From: Mucilaginibacter_A sp965201005
GTDB lineage: Bacteria > Bacteroidota > Bacteroidia > Sphingobacteriales > Sphingobacteriaceae
DNA length: 64,000 nucleotides
Assembly: GCF_965201005.1 (NCBI RefSeq)
Contig: NZ_OZ241747.1
Span: 930,001 to 994,000, forward strand
Direction of reading: 5' to 3'
The position numbers and the translations under genes were made by a program. A model generated the notes under the pieces. The model did no database searches and was not told the origin of the DNA. It was given only the letters and a program-made list of their open reading frames with translations. Below, piece after piece: positions 15,554 to 24,614 of this stretch. The first letter of the stretch is position 1. The number at the start of each line of letters is the position of its first letter.

Positions 15554-17269
15554 ATGGCTGAAACAGTAGATCAGCATCAAACTTCATCCGATAAAGTTGT
15601 CAGGTATTTTTTGCTGGTTTGGGCATTGCTGAATTTCCTGCAAAGCTATTTTACCCAACTCCACCCGGACGAAGCTTATTACTGGATGTATTCGCGGTTT
15701 TTGGATTGGGGCTATTTCGATCATCCGCCGATGGTTGCGCTGTTCATCCGCGTAGGCAATTCTTTGTTTCATAACGAACTGAGTTTGCGCTTGCTTACTG
15801 TTTTGAGCGGCACATTTTCCTGGTGGGTTTTATGGCAAATATTGAAAAAATATCAGGTAGAAGCCAAGTGGTTTGTGCTGATAATCAGTTCAATATCCAT
15901 TTTCCATATTTTTGGTTTTACCACCACGCCGGATGCGCCGCTGTTTTTTTTCGGCACGCTGTTTTACTTCTTTTATCAGCAATATTTAGAAAAAGACAGA
16001 TTTGGGACAGCTTTTTTGCTGAGTTTGGCACTCGCCGGCGCGTTGTACAGCAAATATCACGCAATACTATTGGTGGTTTTTACACTGATGGCCAACCCAA
16101 AATTATTCCGCCGCAAATCTTTCTGGCTGGTTGCCGCATTTACGCTGATACTGTTTTTACCACATATTTTTTGGCAAGTCAACCACGATTTTCCGTCCAT
16201 CAAATATCATCTGGTAGAGCGCGAAGCCGATCATTACCAGTTTCAGTTTACATACTTATTTTTGATCGGACAACTATTTATGGCCGGGCCGCTGGTTGGC
16301 TGGTTTTGGTTTTACCGGATTTCCAGGTTCCGAGCAACCGATATTTTTACCCGCACGCTGCTCTTTAATTTTGTGGGCACAATTATTTTTTTTCTGCTGA
16401 ACACGCTGAAAGTTGCCGTGCAGCCGCATTGGACGCTGATTGGTTTTTTGCCGATGGTGATGCTGGTTTTAATTTCGCTCCAACATCAGCATAAACCAAA
16501 ATGGCTGCAGCCCGTGCTGTTTTTAAACCTGTTTTTATTGTTGCTGATGCGTTTGGGTTTGATGGTAAAAAACCCGGTCAGCATGAAAATTGGTGTGGTA
16601 AAAAGTTATTTCGGCAACCCGGAATGGGCAAATTCCATCCAACAAAAAGCCGGAAATGCATATGTAATTTTCCCGGATAATTTCCAGAACCCTTCCTGGT
16701 ACAGCTATTACACCAATTCGCTGAAAGGTTTTTCGTACGATTCGCGCTTTTACCGCCGCACACAATTTGACATCTGGCCGATAGAAGACAGTTTGCAGCA
16801 AAAACGCATATATTTTGTAACTGATGAGCCACTTAAAAATACTGCTTCGGATAAATTGAACACGGCAAAAGGCGTTTTTTATGGCCAGTGGATTGCGCAA
16901 ATGCGTTCGTATCAAAAAATGCTGGTGGAAGTTGATTCAGCCCAAATCAAAAGTCTGGTTGGCAAAACAGTTCCGCTTCAGCTAAAAATCAAAAATACCT
17001 ATCCAAAAACAGTAAGTTTTAGCAACCACGGCCAGCAGCTTCCGGTAGTTTTGCGGGCGTATGTGATGCAAGGTGATTCGATGATCAGCAACCAAATGGC
17101 CGGGCTTAGTTTCAACCAGCTTCAATTCAAACCCGGCGAAACCAAAACCTATCCTTTTAACCTGAAAATGCCAGTTAAAAAAGGCGCATATACACTGTTG
17201 TTTTCTATCAAATCACCGCCGTTTGCCGGTCCGCGAAGCAGTAAAATCATCAACCTCAACATTCAATAA
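15554..17269 (+). CDS. GT39/ArnT-like membrane glycosyltransferase
   Basis: A 571-residue polytopic protein. The first periplasmic loop carries LHPDEAYYWMYSRFLDWGYF, with the acidic DE and the DHPPM pair typical of the PMT/ArnT superfamily, which use polyprenyl-phosphate sugars. About ten hydrophobic segments fill residues 17-350. The last roughly 200 residues are soluble and end in a beta-rich domain (FNLKMPVKKGAYTLLFSIKS). Acceptor unknown; lipid A, glycans or proteins are possible. It sits 3 bp upstream of an outer-membrane-like gene, suggesting cotranscription. Confidence 0.82.
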   Translation: MAETVDQHQTSSDKVVRYFLLVWALLNFLQSYFTQLHPDEAYYWMYSRFLDWGYFDHPPMVALFIRVGNSLFHNELSLRLLTVLSGTFSWWVLWQILKKYQVEAKWFVLIISSISIFHIFGFTTTPDAPLFFFGTLFYFFYQQYLEKDRFGTAFLLSLALAGALYSKYHAILLVVFTLMANPKLFRRKSFWLVAAFTLILFLPHIFWQVNHDFPSIKYHLVEREADHYQFQFTYLFLIGQLFMAGPLVGWFWFYRISRFRATDIFTRTLLFNFVGTIIFFLLNTLKVAVQPHWTLIGFLPMVMLVLISLQHQHKPKWLQPVLFLNLFLLLLMRLGLMVKNPVSMKIGVVKSYFGNPEWANSIQQKAGNAYVIFPDNFQNPSWYSYYTNSLKGFSYDSRFYRRTQFDIWPIEDSLQQKRIYFVTDEPLKNTASDKLNTAKGVFYGQWIAQMRSYQKMLVEVDSAQIKSLVGKTVPLQLKIKNTYPKTVSFSNHGQQLPVVLRAYVMQGDSMISNQMAGLSFNQLQFKPGETKTYPFNLKMPVKKGAYTLLFSIKSPPFAGPRSSKIINLNIQ

Positions 17270-17272
17270 TTT

Positions 17273-18316
17273 ATGAAACATACGTTACGCAGTCTGATTT
17301 TTTTTATGCTGATGCTATTTTTAGGCACTATAAATTGTATTGCCCAAAACAATAATCTCGACATCCATTTCCAGGGTTACGGTTTTTTCGACAACCGCGA
17401 ATATCGTGCTTTTCCGGAGCGTTCGCACACGTTTTCGGGCGCACGTGCAGCACTGGATTTGGGTGTAAATTTGGATTCCGTCAACCATTTTCGTTTTGGG
17501 GTGAATGGGATTCATGAATTTGGGGCGAACCCGTTTTTTGGGAAAGTTGATCCGGTAATTTACTATAATTTCACCGGCAAAAAAGGCTGGACATTTGACA
17601 TTGGTGCTTTCCCGCGCGAAGGTTTGATCAGCGATTATCCGCTGGCGTTGCTCAATGATACGCTGCAATATTACCGGCCAAATATCCAGGGTTTGCTCAC
17701 CAGCTACGAAAGCCCTTGGGGAAAAGAAACGATTTGGATTGATTGGGTGAGCCGCCAGACCGCAACCGACCGCGAGCAGTTTATTTTTGGGGCTTCCGGC
17801 AAATACTTGCCAAACCCGTATGGTCCGTTCTTTCTGTCGCATTATTTTTTGTTGCTGCATGATGCCGGTGCCGCGGTTTTGCTGCCGAACGATCACATCA
17901 ATGATAATGGCGGCGGCCAGTTGCGCGTTGGGTTGGATTTCAGTCATAAAACTTTTCTGGATTCGTTAAATGTTTCTGCGGGAGGCATGATTTCTTTAGA
18001 GCGTACGCGCGGCATAGATGGTTTCCAGATACCAAAAGGCTTTGTGGCCGAGGTTTTTCTCCAAAAAAAACACTTTGGTTTGCGCGATAATTTTTATGCC
18101 GGTAAAGGAAGCAATATTGTTTACGGCGATTCTTTTTACAGCAAAAAAATGTACAACCGGCTGGATTTAATTTACACGCCGTTTATTTACAACCAAATAC
18201 GCGGAAGTTTTATTTTGAGCCTGCATCAATCTCCGGGAAATCTGGGCGATAGCCAGCAGGCGTTTCGGTTAGTTTACGATATTGGGCGGAAAAATTTGGT
18301 GCGGTTTAAGGATTGA
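17273..18316 (+). CDS. Predicted outer-membrane beta-barrel protein, unknown function
   Basis: A 347-residue protein with an N-terminal signal peptide (MKHTLRSLIFFMLMLFLGTI, then NCIAQ). The mature part is full of alternating hydrophobic strands with aromatic ends (for example DIHFQGYGFFDNREY and NHFRFGVNGIHEFGANPFF) and ends in a long strand, VRFKD. This suggests a monomeric barrel of about 16 strands. No named family is recognised. It follows the GT39 gene by 3 bp and ends at a strong terminator, so the pair forms one unit. Confidence 0.6.
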   Translation: MKHTLRSLIFFMLMLFLGTINCIAQNNNLDIHFQGYGFFDNREYRAFPERSHTFSGARAALDLGVNLDSVNHFRFGVNGIHEFGANPFFGKVDPVIYYNFTGKKGWTFDIGAFPREGLISDYPLALLNDTLQYYRPNIQGLLTSYESPWGKETIWIDWVSRQTATDREQFIFGASGKYLPNPYGPFFLSHYFLLLHDAGAAVLLPNDHINDNGGGQLRVGLDFSHKTFLDSLNVSAGGMISLERTRGIDGFQIPKGFVAEVFLQKKHFGLRDNFYAGKGSNIVYGDSFYSKKMYNRLDLIYTPFIYNQIRGSFILSLHQSPGNLGDSQQAFRLVYDIGRKNLVRFKD

Positions 18317-18320
18317 AAAC

Positions 18321-18357
18321 AAAAAAGCGATTAACCTATTTGGTTAATCGCTTTTTT
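18321..18357 (+). terminator. Strong Rho-independent terminator
   Basis: AAAAAAGCGATTAACC and GGTTAATCGCTTTTTT form a perfect 16-bp stem with a TATTT loop, 5 bp after the barrel gene stop. It is symmetric and may also serve the minus-strand gene that ends at 18418. Confidence 0.85.
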
Positions 18358-18417
18358 AAGGGGGTACAAGCAGTAAAACTTTTTAATTTCTATTAAAAGT
18401 TATACTGCTTTTTTACT

Positions 18418-18657
18418 TTACGGAAATATTATAATAAAGTTAGAATTAATAGCCTCATCTTTTCCTAAAGCAAGTTCACGTATTTTGGCTACGATTTCTC
18501 GCACACTAGCAGAATCAGGTTTAAGATTTAATAGTCCGCTAAGTTTTATTGCTGTCTCTTTTGGCAGCCAGATGAAAGCGTCCAAAGTTAATTGGTTTAA
18601 CCTATTTTTGTCATCAGGATACGATAACCATTCAGCAAACAAACTAGACAAAAGCAC
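18418..18657 (-). CDS. Hypothetical protein, start uncertain (possibly truncated membrane protein)
   Basis: From a GTG at 18657 the frame encodes about 79 residues (LLSSLFAEWLSYPDDKNRLN ... LTLDAFIWLPKETAIKLSGL). The same frame stays open upstream to about 18825 without an ATG. It encodes a hydrophobic segment (FITGLTSAGCVAILTFIF) and a charged coiled-coil-like stretch before the GTG. The layout of one membrane segment, a coil and a helical 'LTLDAFIWLP' domain resembles a family of small hypothetical proteins. Either a rare start codon is used or the true N-terminus has been lost. Confidence 0.5.
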   Translation of the reverse strand: MLLSSLFAEWLSYPDDKNRLNQLTLDAFIWLPKETAIKLSGLLNLKPDSASVREIVAKIRELALGKDEAINSNFIIIFP

Positions 18658-18882
18658 AACTTTCTGCCTTCTGTTATCTTCTATTTTATAATCTTCAAGT
18701 TTTTTGTCGAATGTATGTTGTAAAGATGCTTTAAATCTCTCTTGAAAAATAAAAGTAAGAATAGCTACACATCCAGCTGATGTTAATCCTGTTATAAATG
18801 AATTAATTAACCTATTTAACTTGAATTATAGAGGTATATTTAAAACTACGAATGGTAAAATAGTTAATCGCTTTTTAGGTGG

Positions 18883-18893
18883 TAAAAACAGTA
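18883..18893 (-). repeat. 11-bp word after the GIN-domain gene
   Basis: TAAAAACAGTA (inverse of TACTGTTTTTA), 5 bp past the stop of the minus-strand GIN gene, preceded by CTTTTTAGGTGG. Confidence 0.7.
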
Positions 18894-18898
18894 TCAGC

Positions 18899-19633
18899 TT
18901 ACGACCCGGAAATATCGCCGGAACCATGTGCCGATTTAGAAACACTTTTTGGATGGCCGCCGTAATGCACATCGCCGGAACCGGAAACCACAGCATCCAG
19001 TTTTTCGCTGGCATAAACATTGGCATCGCCAGAACCGGAAACCCGGATAGCGGTAGATTTTGTGATCAAATCGCCTGCACTAAAATCACCTGAACCGGAA
19101 ATACCAACCGTTGATTCTTCTGCTTTACCGGAAATCTTGAAATCGCCCGAGCCTGAAATAGAAACAGCAACTGTTTTTACATTGATTGCTCCCATAAAAT
19201 CGCCGGAACCACTGATTCGTAAAGCTAAATTACTGGCATTAAGCTGATTATCTATTTTAAAATCACCAGAACCACTTAAACTGATATTGTCCAGGTTTTT
19301 GGCTGTCACAAAGATTTTAACATGGCGGTTGTTCCAAAAATTGCCCCAGTTATGTGTGTTTTTAGAATGAATTTGCAAGGTGCCGTTTTTTACTTCGGTC
19401 ACGATCTCATTAATCACTTCGGCATCGGCATCAACTTTTACTGCTTCGGTATTGCCTTGGCGTAATTCTACATCAAAAGAACCGGAAGAGGAAATGGCGT
19501 GGAAACCGCCCACATTACGGTTTTGGGTTTCCATCGGACCGGTAACCGCAGCTTGGTTAAATTTTGAATACGTAAAAGAGCCAAATGCGATCAGCACAAA
19601 AGCGATCAAAAAGAAGTTGCTAATTGGTTTCAT
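18899..19633 (-). CDS. Head GIN domain protein (DUF2807), secreted
   Basis: A 244-residue protein with an N-terminal hydrophobic anchor or signal (FFLIAFVLIAFGSF). It is followed by a right-handed repeat region with the word SGSGDF or a close variant at least six times (SLSGSGDFKIDN, RISGSGDFMGAI, SISGSGDFKISG, GISGSGDFSAGD). This is the GIN/DUF2807 auto-transporter-adhesin-like fold, probably exposed in the periplasm or on the surface. Function is unknown. Copies often sit beside PspC or envelope-stress genes elsewhere, but not here. Confidence 0.88.
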   Translation of the reverse strand: MKPISNFFLIAFVLIAFGSFTYSKFNQAAVTGPMETQNRNVGGFHAISSSGSFDVELRQGNTEAVKVDADAEVINEIVTEVKNGTLQIHSKNTHNWGNFWNNRHVKIFVTAKNLDNISLSGSGDFKIDNQLNASNLALRISGSGDFMGAINVKTVAVSISGSGDFKISGKAEESTVGISGSGDFSAGDLITKSTAIRVSGSGDANVYASEKLDAVVSGSGDVHYGGHPKSVSKSAHGSGDISGS

Positions 19634-19654
19634 GTTTAAGTTTTTTTGATAAGA

Positions 19655-19786
19655 TGCTGTTTTTAGGCGATAAGTTACAGCAAAATCAAAAATTAATCAA
19701 TCAACACACCGATGTAGTAATTAAATGTATCGGTTTCCAGGTTTTCTTTAGTGGCCGTTGGCAAATTTACAGGGCTAAAAGAAGTA
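19655..19786. repeat. Two convergent 11-bp words around the M1 peptidase stop
   Basis: TGCTGTTTTTA at 19655-19665 is followed by GGCGATAAG. TAAAAGAAGTA at 19776-19786 lies inside the last codons of the peptidase gene. They face each other across the stop at 19693. Confidence 0.65.
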
Positions 19787-21360
19787 CCCAAATTAAAAAA
19801 TTGGTATTCTCCACCTTTAATCCGGATTTTGGCAGGCATGGCAAAACCGTTCACATCAGAAATCCATCTGCCCAGAAGCTGCTTGTCCTGAAAGCGAAAC
19901 TCTAAAACCGGGATATTTTTATAACGCAGATATTGATCAAAAACCGTGGTCAGATCCATGCCGGATTGCTTGTTGATGTAACCCACAATATCTTCAGTAG
20001 TAACCGTTTGATGGTAAAAAGTTTTGTTCAGCCCACGCAAAATCTTCCGCCATTTTTCATCGTTGTTGATGATTGTGCGGATCATGTTCAGCATGTTTCC
20101 GCCTTTGTAATACATATCGCCGGAACCTTCTTTGTTTACGTTATAAGGTGCGATGATCGGTTCGTCATTTTGGATGGCCCGGCGCGTTCCGTGCACATAT
20201 TCCTGTCCGGCCTGTTTGCCGTATTGCTGCTCCACAAAAAGCGATTCGGAGTAGTTGGTAAAGCTTTCGTGGATCCACATATCCGCCAAATCTTTGGAAG
20301 TAATGTTGTTGCCAAACCATTCGTGGCCGCTTTCGTGCACAATGATGAAATCCCACTTCAAGCCCCAGCCCGTTCCTGATAAATCACGGCCCAGATACCC
20401 ATTTTGAAAGTGATTGCCATAAGCCACACCGCTTTGGTGCTCCATGCCCAAATGCGGTGCTTCAATCAGTTTATAACCATCTTCATAAAAAGGGTAAGGG
20501 CCAAACCAGTGCTCGAAAGCGGTAAGCATTGGTTTTACATTTTCGCCGAACTGTTTTTTTGCTTTGTCCATATCCTGGGGCAAAAACCAGAAACCAAGCG
20601 TCAGTTTCCCTTTTTCACCGTTAAAAACATCCTCAAAATGCACGTAATTGCCAATGTTGGCTTCCACATCATAATTATTGATCGGGTTTACAACTGCCCA
20701 GTCAAAACGCGTGTAACCGTCTGCCAGTTCTGTTACTTTTCTTAATCTCCCGTTGGAAGCATCTTTTAAACCCTTTGGCACGCTAATGCTGATGAGCATA
20801 CTGTCCACCTCATCTGCCTGATGATCTTTTGTTGGCCACCAAACACTCGCGCCCAAACCCTGACAAGCTGTTGCAACCCAGGGTTTGCCTTCGCTGTCTT
20901 TGGTAAAAACAAAACCGCCGTCCCAGGGCGCGCGCTTGGCCACGATCGGGTTACCGGAATAATAAACGGTAAATGCTTCTTTTATGCCACTTTTTATGGT
21001 GTTCGGGAAGTTCAGGAAAACCGCATTGCCATCACGGGAATAAGTTAGGTTTTTACCATGAAAAACTACTTTTTCGATTTTTAAATTGGCGAACAGATCG
21101 AATTGTAATTTCTTGAAATCCTGTGTGGCCGTAAACCGGAACTCGTTGCTGCCACTGATGAATTTCCGGTCGATATTTACCTTCACATCCAAATGATAAT
21201 AGTTGATATCGTAGCAGGTGCGCAGCGGCGTCAACATGCCGCGTAATGTATCGGCATGGGTAAATTTCTCTTTAGGCTGAAGCAATTGTGCCCGACTGTC
21301 CATTACAATCAGGCACAAAAAAAAGAGTGGTAAAAGAAGTATCGGTTTTTTAAAAATCAT
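19693..21360 (-). CDS. Peptidase M1-family zinc metallopeptidase
   Basis: A 555-residue secreted enzyme (signal peptide with LLLPLFFLCLIV near residue 8). The N-terminal half is the saddle domain of M1 aminopeptidases (YDINYYHLDVKVN). The catalytic part shows GMEHQSGVAYG in place of GAMEN, the zinc motif HESGHEWFGNN and the third ligand in WIHESFTNYSES, all near residues 290-370. It should trim N-terminal residues from peptides in the periplasm. Three 11-bp words lie in the gene (19776, 20974, 21331). It starts one base after the downstream-oriented CocE stop, so the two are cotranscribed. Confidence 0.9.
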   Translation of the reverse strand: MIFKKPILLLPLFFLCLIVMDSRAQLLQPKEKFTHADTLRGMLTPLRTCYDINYYHLDVKVNIDRKFISGSNEFRFTATQDFKKLQFDLFANLKIEKVVFHGKNLTYSRDGNAVFLNFPNTIKSGIKEAFTVYYSGNPIVAKRAPWDGGFVFTKDSEGKPWVATACQGLGASVWWPTKDHQADEVDSMLISISVPKGLKDASNGRLRKVTELADGYTRFDWAVVNPINNYDVEANIGNYVHFEDVFNGEKGKLTLGFWFLPQDMDKAKKQFGENVKPMLTAFEHWFGPYPFYEDGYKLIEAPHLGMEHQSGVAYGNHFQNGYLGRDLSGTGWGLKWDFIIVHESGHEWFGNNITSKDLADMWIHESFTNYSESLFVEQQYGKQAGQEYVHGTRRAIQNDEPIIAPYNVNKEGSGDMYYKGGNMLNMIRTIINNDEKWRKILRGLNKTFYHQTVTTEDIVGYINKQSGMDLTTVFDQYLRYKNIPVLEFRFQDKQLLGRWISDVNGFAMPAKIRIKGGEYQFFNLGTSFSPVNLPTATKENLETDTFNYYIGVLID

Positions 21361-21361
21361 G

Positions 21362-23221
21362 CTATTTCAACACTTCCACATCAATAAAACTATCGTTAAA
21401 CACGGTTTCTGTTGCTTTAACGTAATCACTTTCAGTAGCTTTATAAGGGTTCTCCACAAATTTCTGCGGGTTGCGCGCAAACAGCGGGAAGCAGGTACTT
21501 TGCACCTGGACCATCAACCGGTGGCCTTTTTTAAACGTATGCAGCACATCCTGCAAACGTACGTTCACATCCGTTTTTTGGTTGGGGAGCAAGGCTTCAG
21601 GTTTTTCAAAGCTGTTGCGGAAACGTGCCGGCATCACCTCCGAGCGCACCATTTGCTGGTAGTTGCTCATCAAAATATTTTTGTTCGGGTTGTACGGGTT
21701 GTTCGGCTCGTCAGGCGGGTAAACATCAATCAGTTTCACCACAAAATCAGCATCGGTTCCGGTGGATGCTATTTTTAGGTGGGATAAAATTTCTCCGCCC
21801 AACGTCATGTCATCCTGCAAAACATCGGTTTGATAAACCAAAACATCAGGGCGGCGGCCGGCAAAACGCTGATCTTCGCTCATGTAATTGTGCGGCGTAA
21901 AACCCATTGTGGTGGTGTTGTCTTCGGTGTACGGAACGGGTTTTGCCGGATCACTGATGTACGACATGGAGCCGGTTGAACCCGGAGCCGTCATGCTGAT
22001 TTTACCATTTGCATTTAAGTATAATTTCTGGTGCGTGGCGTTTGCGGCCGGCCATTGGGCAAATTCCTGCCACTCTTTTTTACCGGTGTTGTACATGTAT
22101 GCTACCGGCAAACCGGAGTTTTTATCACCGTTGCCTTTTAAAAAGTGATTGAAGAATTTAGCTTCGATGTTTCTCTGGTAAAAAGTAGCAATGCTGTCGC
22201 CAAAATAAATATTACTGTGTTGCGTGTGGCCGGTTTCGCGCGACCATCTGCCATGGCCAAACGGACCCATCACGATCGTGTTGTAAGCATTTGGATCAGT
22301 TTTATGGATTTTTTTGAACATATCCAGCGGCCCGGACAAATCTTCCGCATCAAACCAGCCGCCTACAAACATTACGGCCGGTTTTACTTTACCAAAATGG
22401 CGCGGCAAGCTCCTTTTCTGCCAGAAATCATCATAATTTGGGTGGTTGATGGTTTCCTGCCAGAAAAAATTGTTTTTGTAATATTTATCGGCATTGCTCA
22501 ACGGACCCAAATCCAGCAAAAACTGATAACCGTCTTTCGTACCGGGATTGATGATCTGGCTGGTGTACCAGGCTTTGCTGGTGGTGTCCGTTTTTTGCAC
22601 ACCAAAAACCGGATAAGTGAAAAAATAACTTTCCAGCAAAGAACCATTGTGGTGGAAATCATCAAAAAAGAAATCAGAAATTGGTGCCTGCGGAGAAGAA
22701 GCTTTTAAAGCCGGATGGTTGCTCAAAATCCCGGCAGCGGTATAAAAACCGGGATAGGAAATGCCCCACTGGCCAACTCTTCCATTGTTATTTGGTACGT
22801 GTTTTACCAGCCAGTCAATCGTATCATATGTGTCAGAACCTTCGTCCACATCTTTTTTGGTTTTGTGTTCTACTACCGGCGTCATGTTCGTCCAGGTGCC
22901 TTCGCTTTCATAACGGCCGCGAACATCCTGATAAACAACGATATAACCTTCTTTCATCATAGTTTCCGACGGGCCTAAAGTTCTTGGAAACTTATCTGCG
23001 CCATAAGGTGCCACGCTGTAGCAGGTGCGCTGCATCACCATCGGGTATTTTTTTTGCGCGGATGCATCTTTCGGCGTGTAAACCGAAGTAAAAAGTTTAA
23101 TACCATCGCGCATGGTGATGTAGTAATCTTTTTTGGTGTAATTGTCTTTGGCGTAAGTGTTTTGTGCCGATGCCGATCCGCAGCAGATAGCAAAAACCAG
23201 GAACAGGTAGATAGTTTTCAT
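21362..23221 (-). CDS. CocE/NonD-family (X-Pro dipeptidyl-peptidase-like) hydrolase
   Basis: A 619-residue secreted alpha/beta hydrolase (signal MKTIYLFLVFAICCGSASAQ). The N-terminal part shows KDYYITMRDGIKLFTSVYTP and the oxyanion-region YQDVRGRYESEG. The nucleophile elbow is GQWGISYPGFY near residue 150. A C-terminal jelly-roll follows (LKIASTGTDADFVVKLIDVY). Cocaine esterase, glutaryl-7-ACA acylase and X-Pro peptidases share this fold. With an M1 peptidase in the same operon, peptide degradation in the periplasm is the likely role. Confidence 0.9.
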   Translation of the reverse strand: MKTIYLFLVFAICCGSASAQNTYAKDNYTKKDYYITMRDGIKLFTSVYTPKDASAQKKYPMVMQRTCYSVAPYGADKFPRTLGPSETMMKEGYIVVYQDVRGRYESEGTWTNMTPVVEHKTKKDVDEGSDTYDTIDWLVKHVPNNNGRVGQWGISYPGFYTAAGILSNHPALKASSPQAPISDFFFDDFHHNGSLLESYFFTYPVFGVQKTDTTSKAWYTSQIINPGTKDGYQFLLDLGPLSNADKYYKNNFFWQETINHPNYDDFWQKRSLPRHFGKVKPAVMFVGGWFDAEDLSGPLDMFKKIHKTDPNAYNTIVMGPFGHGRWSRETGHTQHSNIYFGDSIATFYQRNIEAKFFNHFLKGNGDKNSGLPVAYMYNTGKKEWQEFAQWPAANATHQKLYLNANGKISMTAPGSTGSMSYISDPAKPVPYTEDNTTTMGFTPHNYMSEDQRFAGRRPDVLVYQTDVLQDDMTLGGEILSHLKIASTGTDADFVVKLIDVYPPDEPNNPYNPNKNILMSNYQQMVRSEVMPARFRNSFEKPEALLPNQKTDVNVRLQDVLHTFKKGHRLMVQVQSTCFPLFARNPQKFVENPYKATESDYVKATETVFNDSFIDVEVLK

Positions 23222-23286
23222 GTAGCAAATTTTGATTGGCTAATTTATAAAAATCCGGCTGCTATACAAGTAATGTACTTGTTACG

Positions 23287-23360
23287 TACTGTTTTTATAG
23301 GTATAAATTTAGTGGCGGTCGGAGTTTTCTGTTTCGGTTTTTAGGGCGATAAAAGAAGCA
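23287..23360. repeat. Convergent 11-bp-word pair
   Basis: TACTGTTTTTA (23287-23297), followed by TAGGTATAAATTTAG, faces TAAAAGAAGCA (23350-23360), which ends 7 bp before the pentapeptide-repeat stop. Mixed pair: one GT-type and one TC-type half. Confidence 0.75.
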
Positions 23361-23367
23361 ATAGCTT

Positions 23368-23959
23368 TCAGTCCACAATCTTCAGCCCAAATTTTTCTAA
23401 TAAACCTGGCAAACCGGCCACCGAAAATTTAGCTTTTTTGATGCGGTTATTTTCCGGGTCGATGGAAAAATTATAAGCAGAACTGAAATCAGCTTCCACC
23501 AAAATTGTGTTGCTAAAAGAAGCAGTGAGGTCGCAATCGGGTGAGGTCGCAATCTGCAAAAACACTTCCGGTCAAATCGCTTTCTTCAAAGTTGGTTTCC
23601 TGCAGTTTACAGTGCTGAAATCTGGTTTTGCGCAATTTTTTATGGCTAAAAGAAGCATAATCCAAAATGCAATTCTCAAACGAAACGGCAAAAGCAAAAT
23701 CGCGGGTTTTGGCAAAATCAACGCCCAGCAGTTTGCAGTTTTTAAACCGGATTTCACTTAAACCAACATTTTTAAGTTGTGCCAAACTAAAGTTACAATC
23801 TTCAAAAACCGAATCAGAAAAAATACAATTCTCCATTTTGCAATTGCCAAAATCGATTTGTTTAAAATGGCAGGTTTCAAATTCAATCCCTTTCAAACTT
23901 TTTTCCACATAATTTAATCCGGCAAAAGTTTTTTCCGCATAAAAATTTTCGGTTTGCAT
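23368..23959 (-). pseudogene. Pentapeptide-repeat protein, frameshifted by a 16-bp tandem duplication
   Basis: The first frame (from ATG 23959) encodes about 140 residues of A(D/N)LXX-type repeats (CHFKQIDFGNCKMENCIFSD and so on). It runs into a stop after CDLTRLRPHCFF. The second frame resumes CDLTASFSNTILVEADFSSA and ends GLKIVD at 23368. The join is a direct repeat, GATTGCGACCTCAC twice with CC between. Removing one 16-bp unit restores ADCDLTASFSNT in frame. The product would be a right-handed beta-helix of about 192 residues, possibly a gyrase-protection-like or scaffold protein. Two 11-bp words lie in it. Confidence 0.85.
23525..23554. repeat. 16-bp tandem duplication breaking the pentapeptide gene
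   Basis: GTGAGGTCGCAATC occurs at 23525-23538 and again at 23541-23554, with GG between them. It starts on the base after an 11-bp word (23514-23524). The 16-bp unit is not a multiple of three. Confidence 0.9.
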
Positions 23960-23966
23960 ACTGTTT

Positions 23967-24527
23967 TTACCGGTTAAATTTCGTCATGGTCAGTTCCGTT
24001 CCTATGGTGGCAAAACTTTTGATCATCTCGATGGAGCGGTCAATCAGTGCGGGCAATTCCGGTTGTTCCTCTTTGTCAAATCCGCTCAAAACATAATCTA
24101 CTTGCCGGCCTTTCGGGAAATGATCGCTGATGCCGAAACGCAAACGCGCATAATCACTGTTGCCCAAAGTTAACTCAATATGTTTTAAACCGTTGTGCCC
24201 GGCCGCGCTCCCTTTTGGTTTTAAGCGTAAAGTACCGAGCGGCAAAGCCAGATCATCTACCAAAACCAGCACGTTTTCTGCGGTGATTTTCAGTTCTTTC
24301 ATCCAGTAAGCCAGTGCTTTACCGCTTAAATTCATATAAGTTGTTGGTTTGATGAGGTGCAGCGTGCGCGATTTATAATTCACTTCGGTATAATAAGCCA
24401 GGCGCATGTTAAAAAACTGGGAAGATTCCTGGCGGGCCAGTTCATCCAAAATCATAAAACCGATGTTGTGGCGTGTATCGGCATACTCCGGGCCAATGTT
24501 TCCGAGGCCAACAATCAAATATTTCAT
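23967..24527 (-). CDS. pth: Peptidyl-tRNA hydrolase
   Basis: A 186-residue enzyme that releases peptides from prematurely dropped peptidyl-tRNA. Motifs are LIVGLGNIGPEYADTRHNIG at the N-terminus with the catalytic His in RHN, LIKPTTYMNLSGKAL around residue 58, VLVDDLALPLGTLRLKPKGS around 90 and AGHNGLKHI around 110. Length is standard. It sits downstream of rplY, a common pairing. The 11-bp word TACTGTTTTTA lies 15 bp upstream of its ATG. Confidence 0.96.
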   Translation of the reverse strand: MKYLIVGLGNIGPEYADTRHNIGFMILDELARQESSQFFNMRLAYYTEVNYKSRTLHLIKPTTYMNLSGKALAYWMKELKITAENVLVLVDDLALPLGTLRLKPKGSAAGHNGLKHIELTLGNSDYARLRFGISDHFPKGRQVDYVLSGFDKEEQPELPALIDRSIEMIKSFATIGTELTMTKFNR

Positions 24528-24541
24528 CGGCGCAAAGGTAA

Positions 24542-24610
24542 TACTGTTTTTATGGCATAAAAAAAGCCTTCAGTTTTTATGCTGAAGGCTTTTGCAAGAT
24601 AAAAGAAATA
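24542..24610. repeat. 11-bp word and degenerate partner around a terminator
   Basis: TACTGTTTTTA (24542-24552) and the one-mismatch TAAAAGAAATA (24600-24610) bracket the hairpin at 24562-24593, in the gap between rplY and pth. Confidence 0.6.
24562..24593 (-). terminator. Terminator/attenuator between rplY and pth
   Basis: AAAAGCCTTCAG and CTGAAGGCTTTT form a 12-bp perfect stem around TTTTTATG. It lies 20 bp past the rplY stop on the minus strand. Confidence 0.8.
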
Positions 24611-24614
24611 TCGC

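Noticed and set aside
16515..16525. TGCTGTTTTTA inside the GT39 gene as a definite word copy
   Set aside because: The following bases do not match the extended half, so it is counted but may be chance in a run of Leu/Phe codons.
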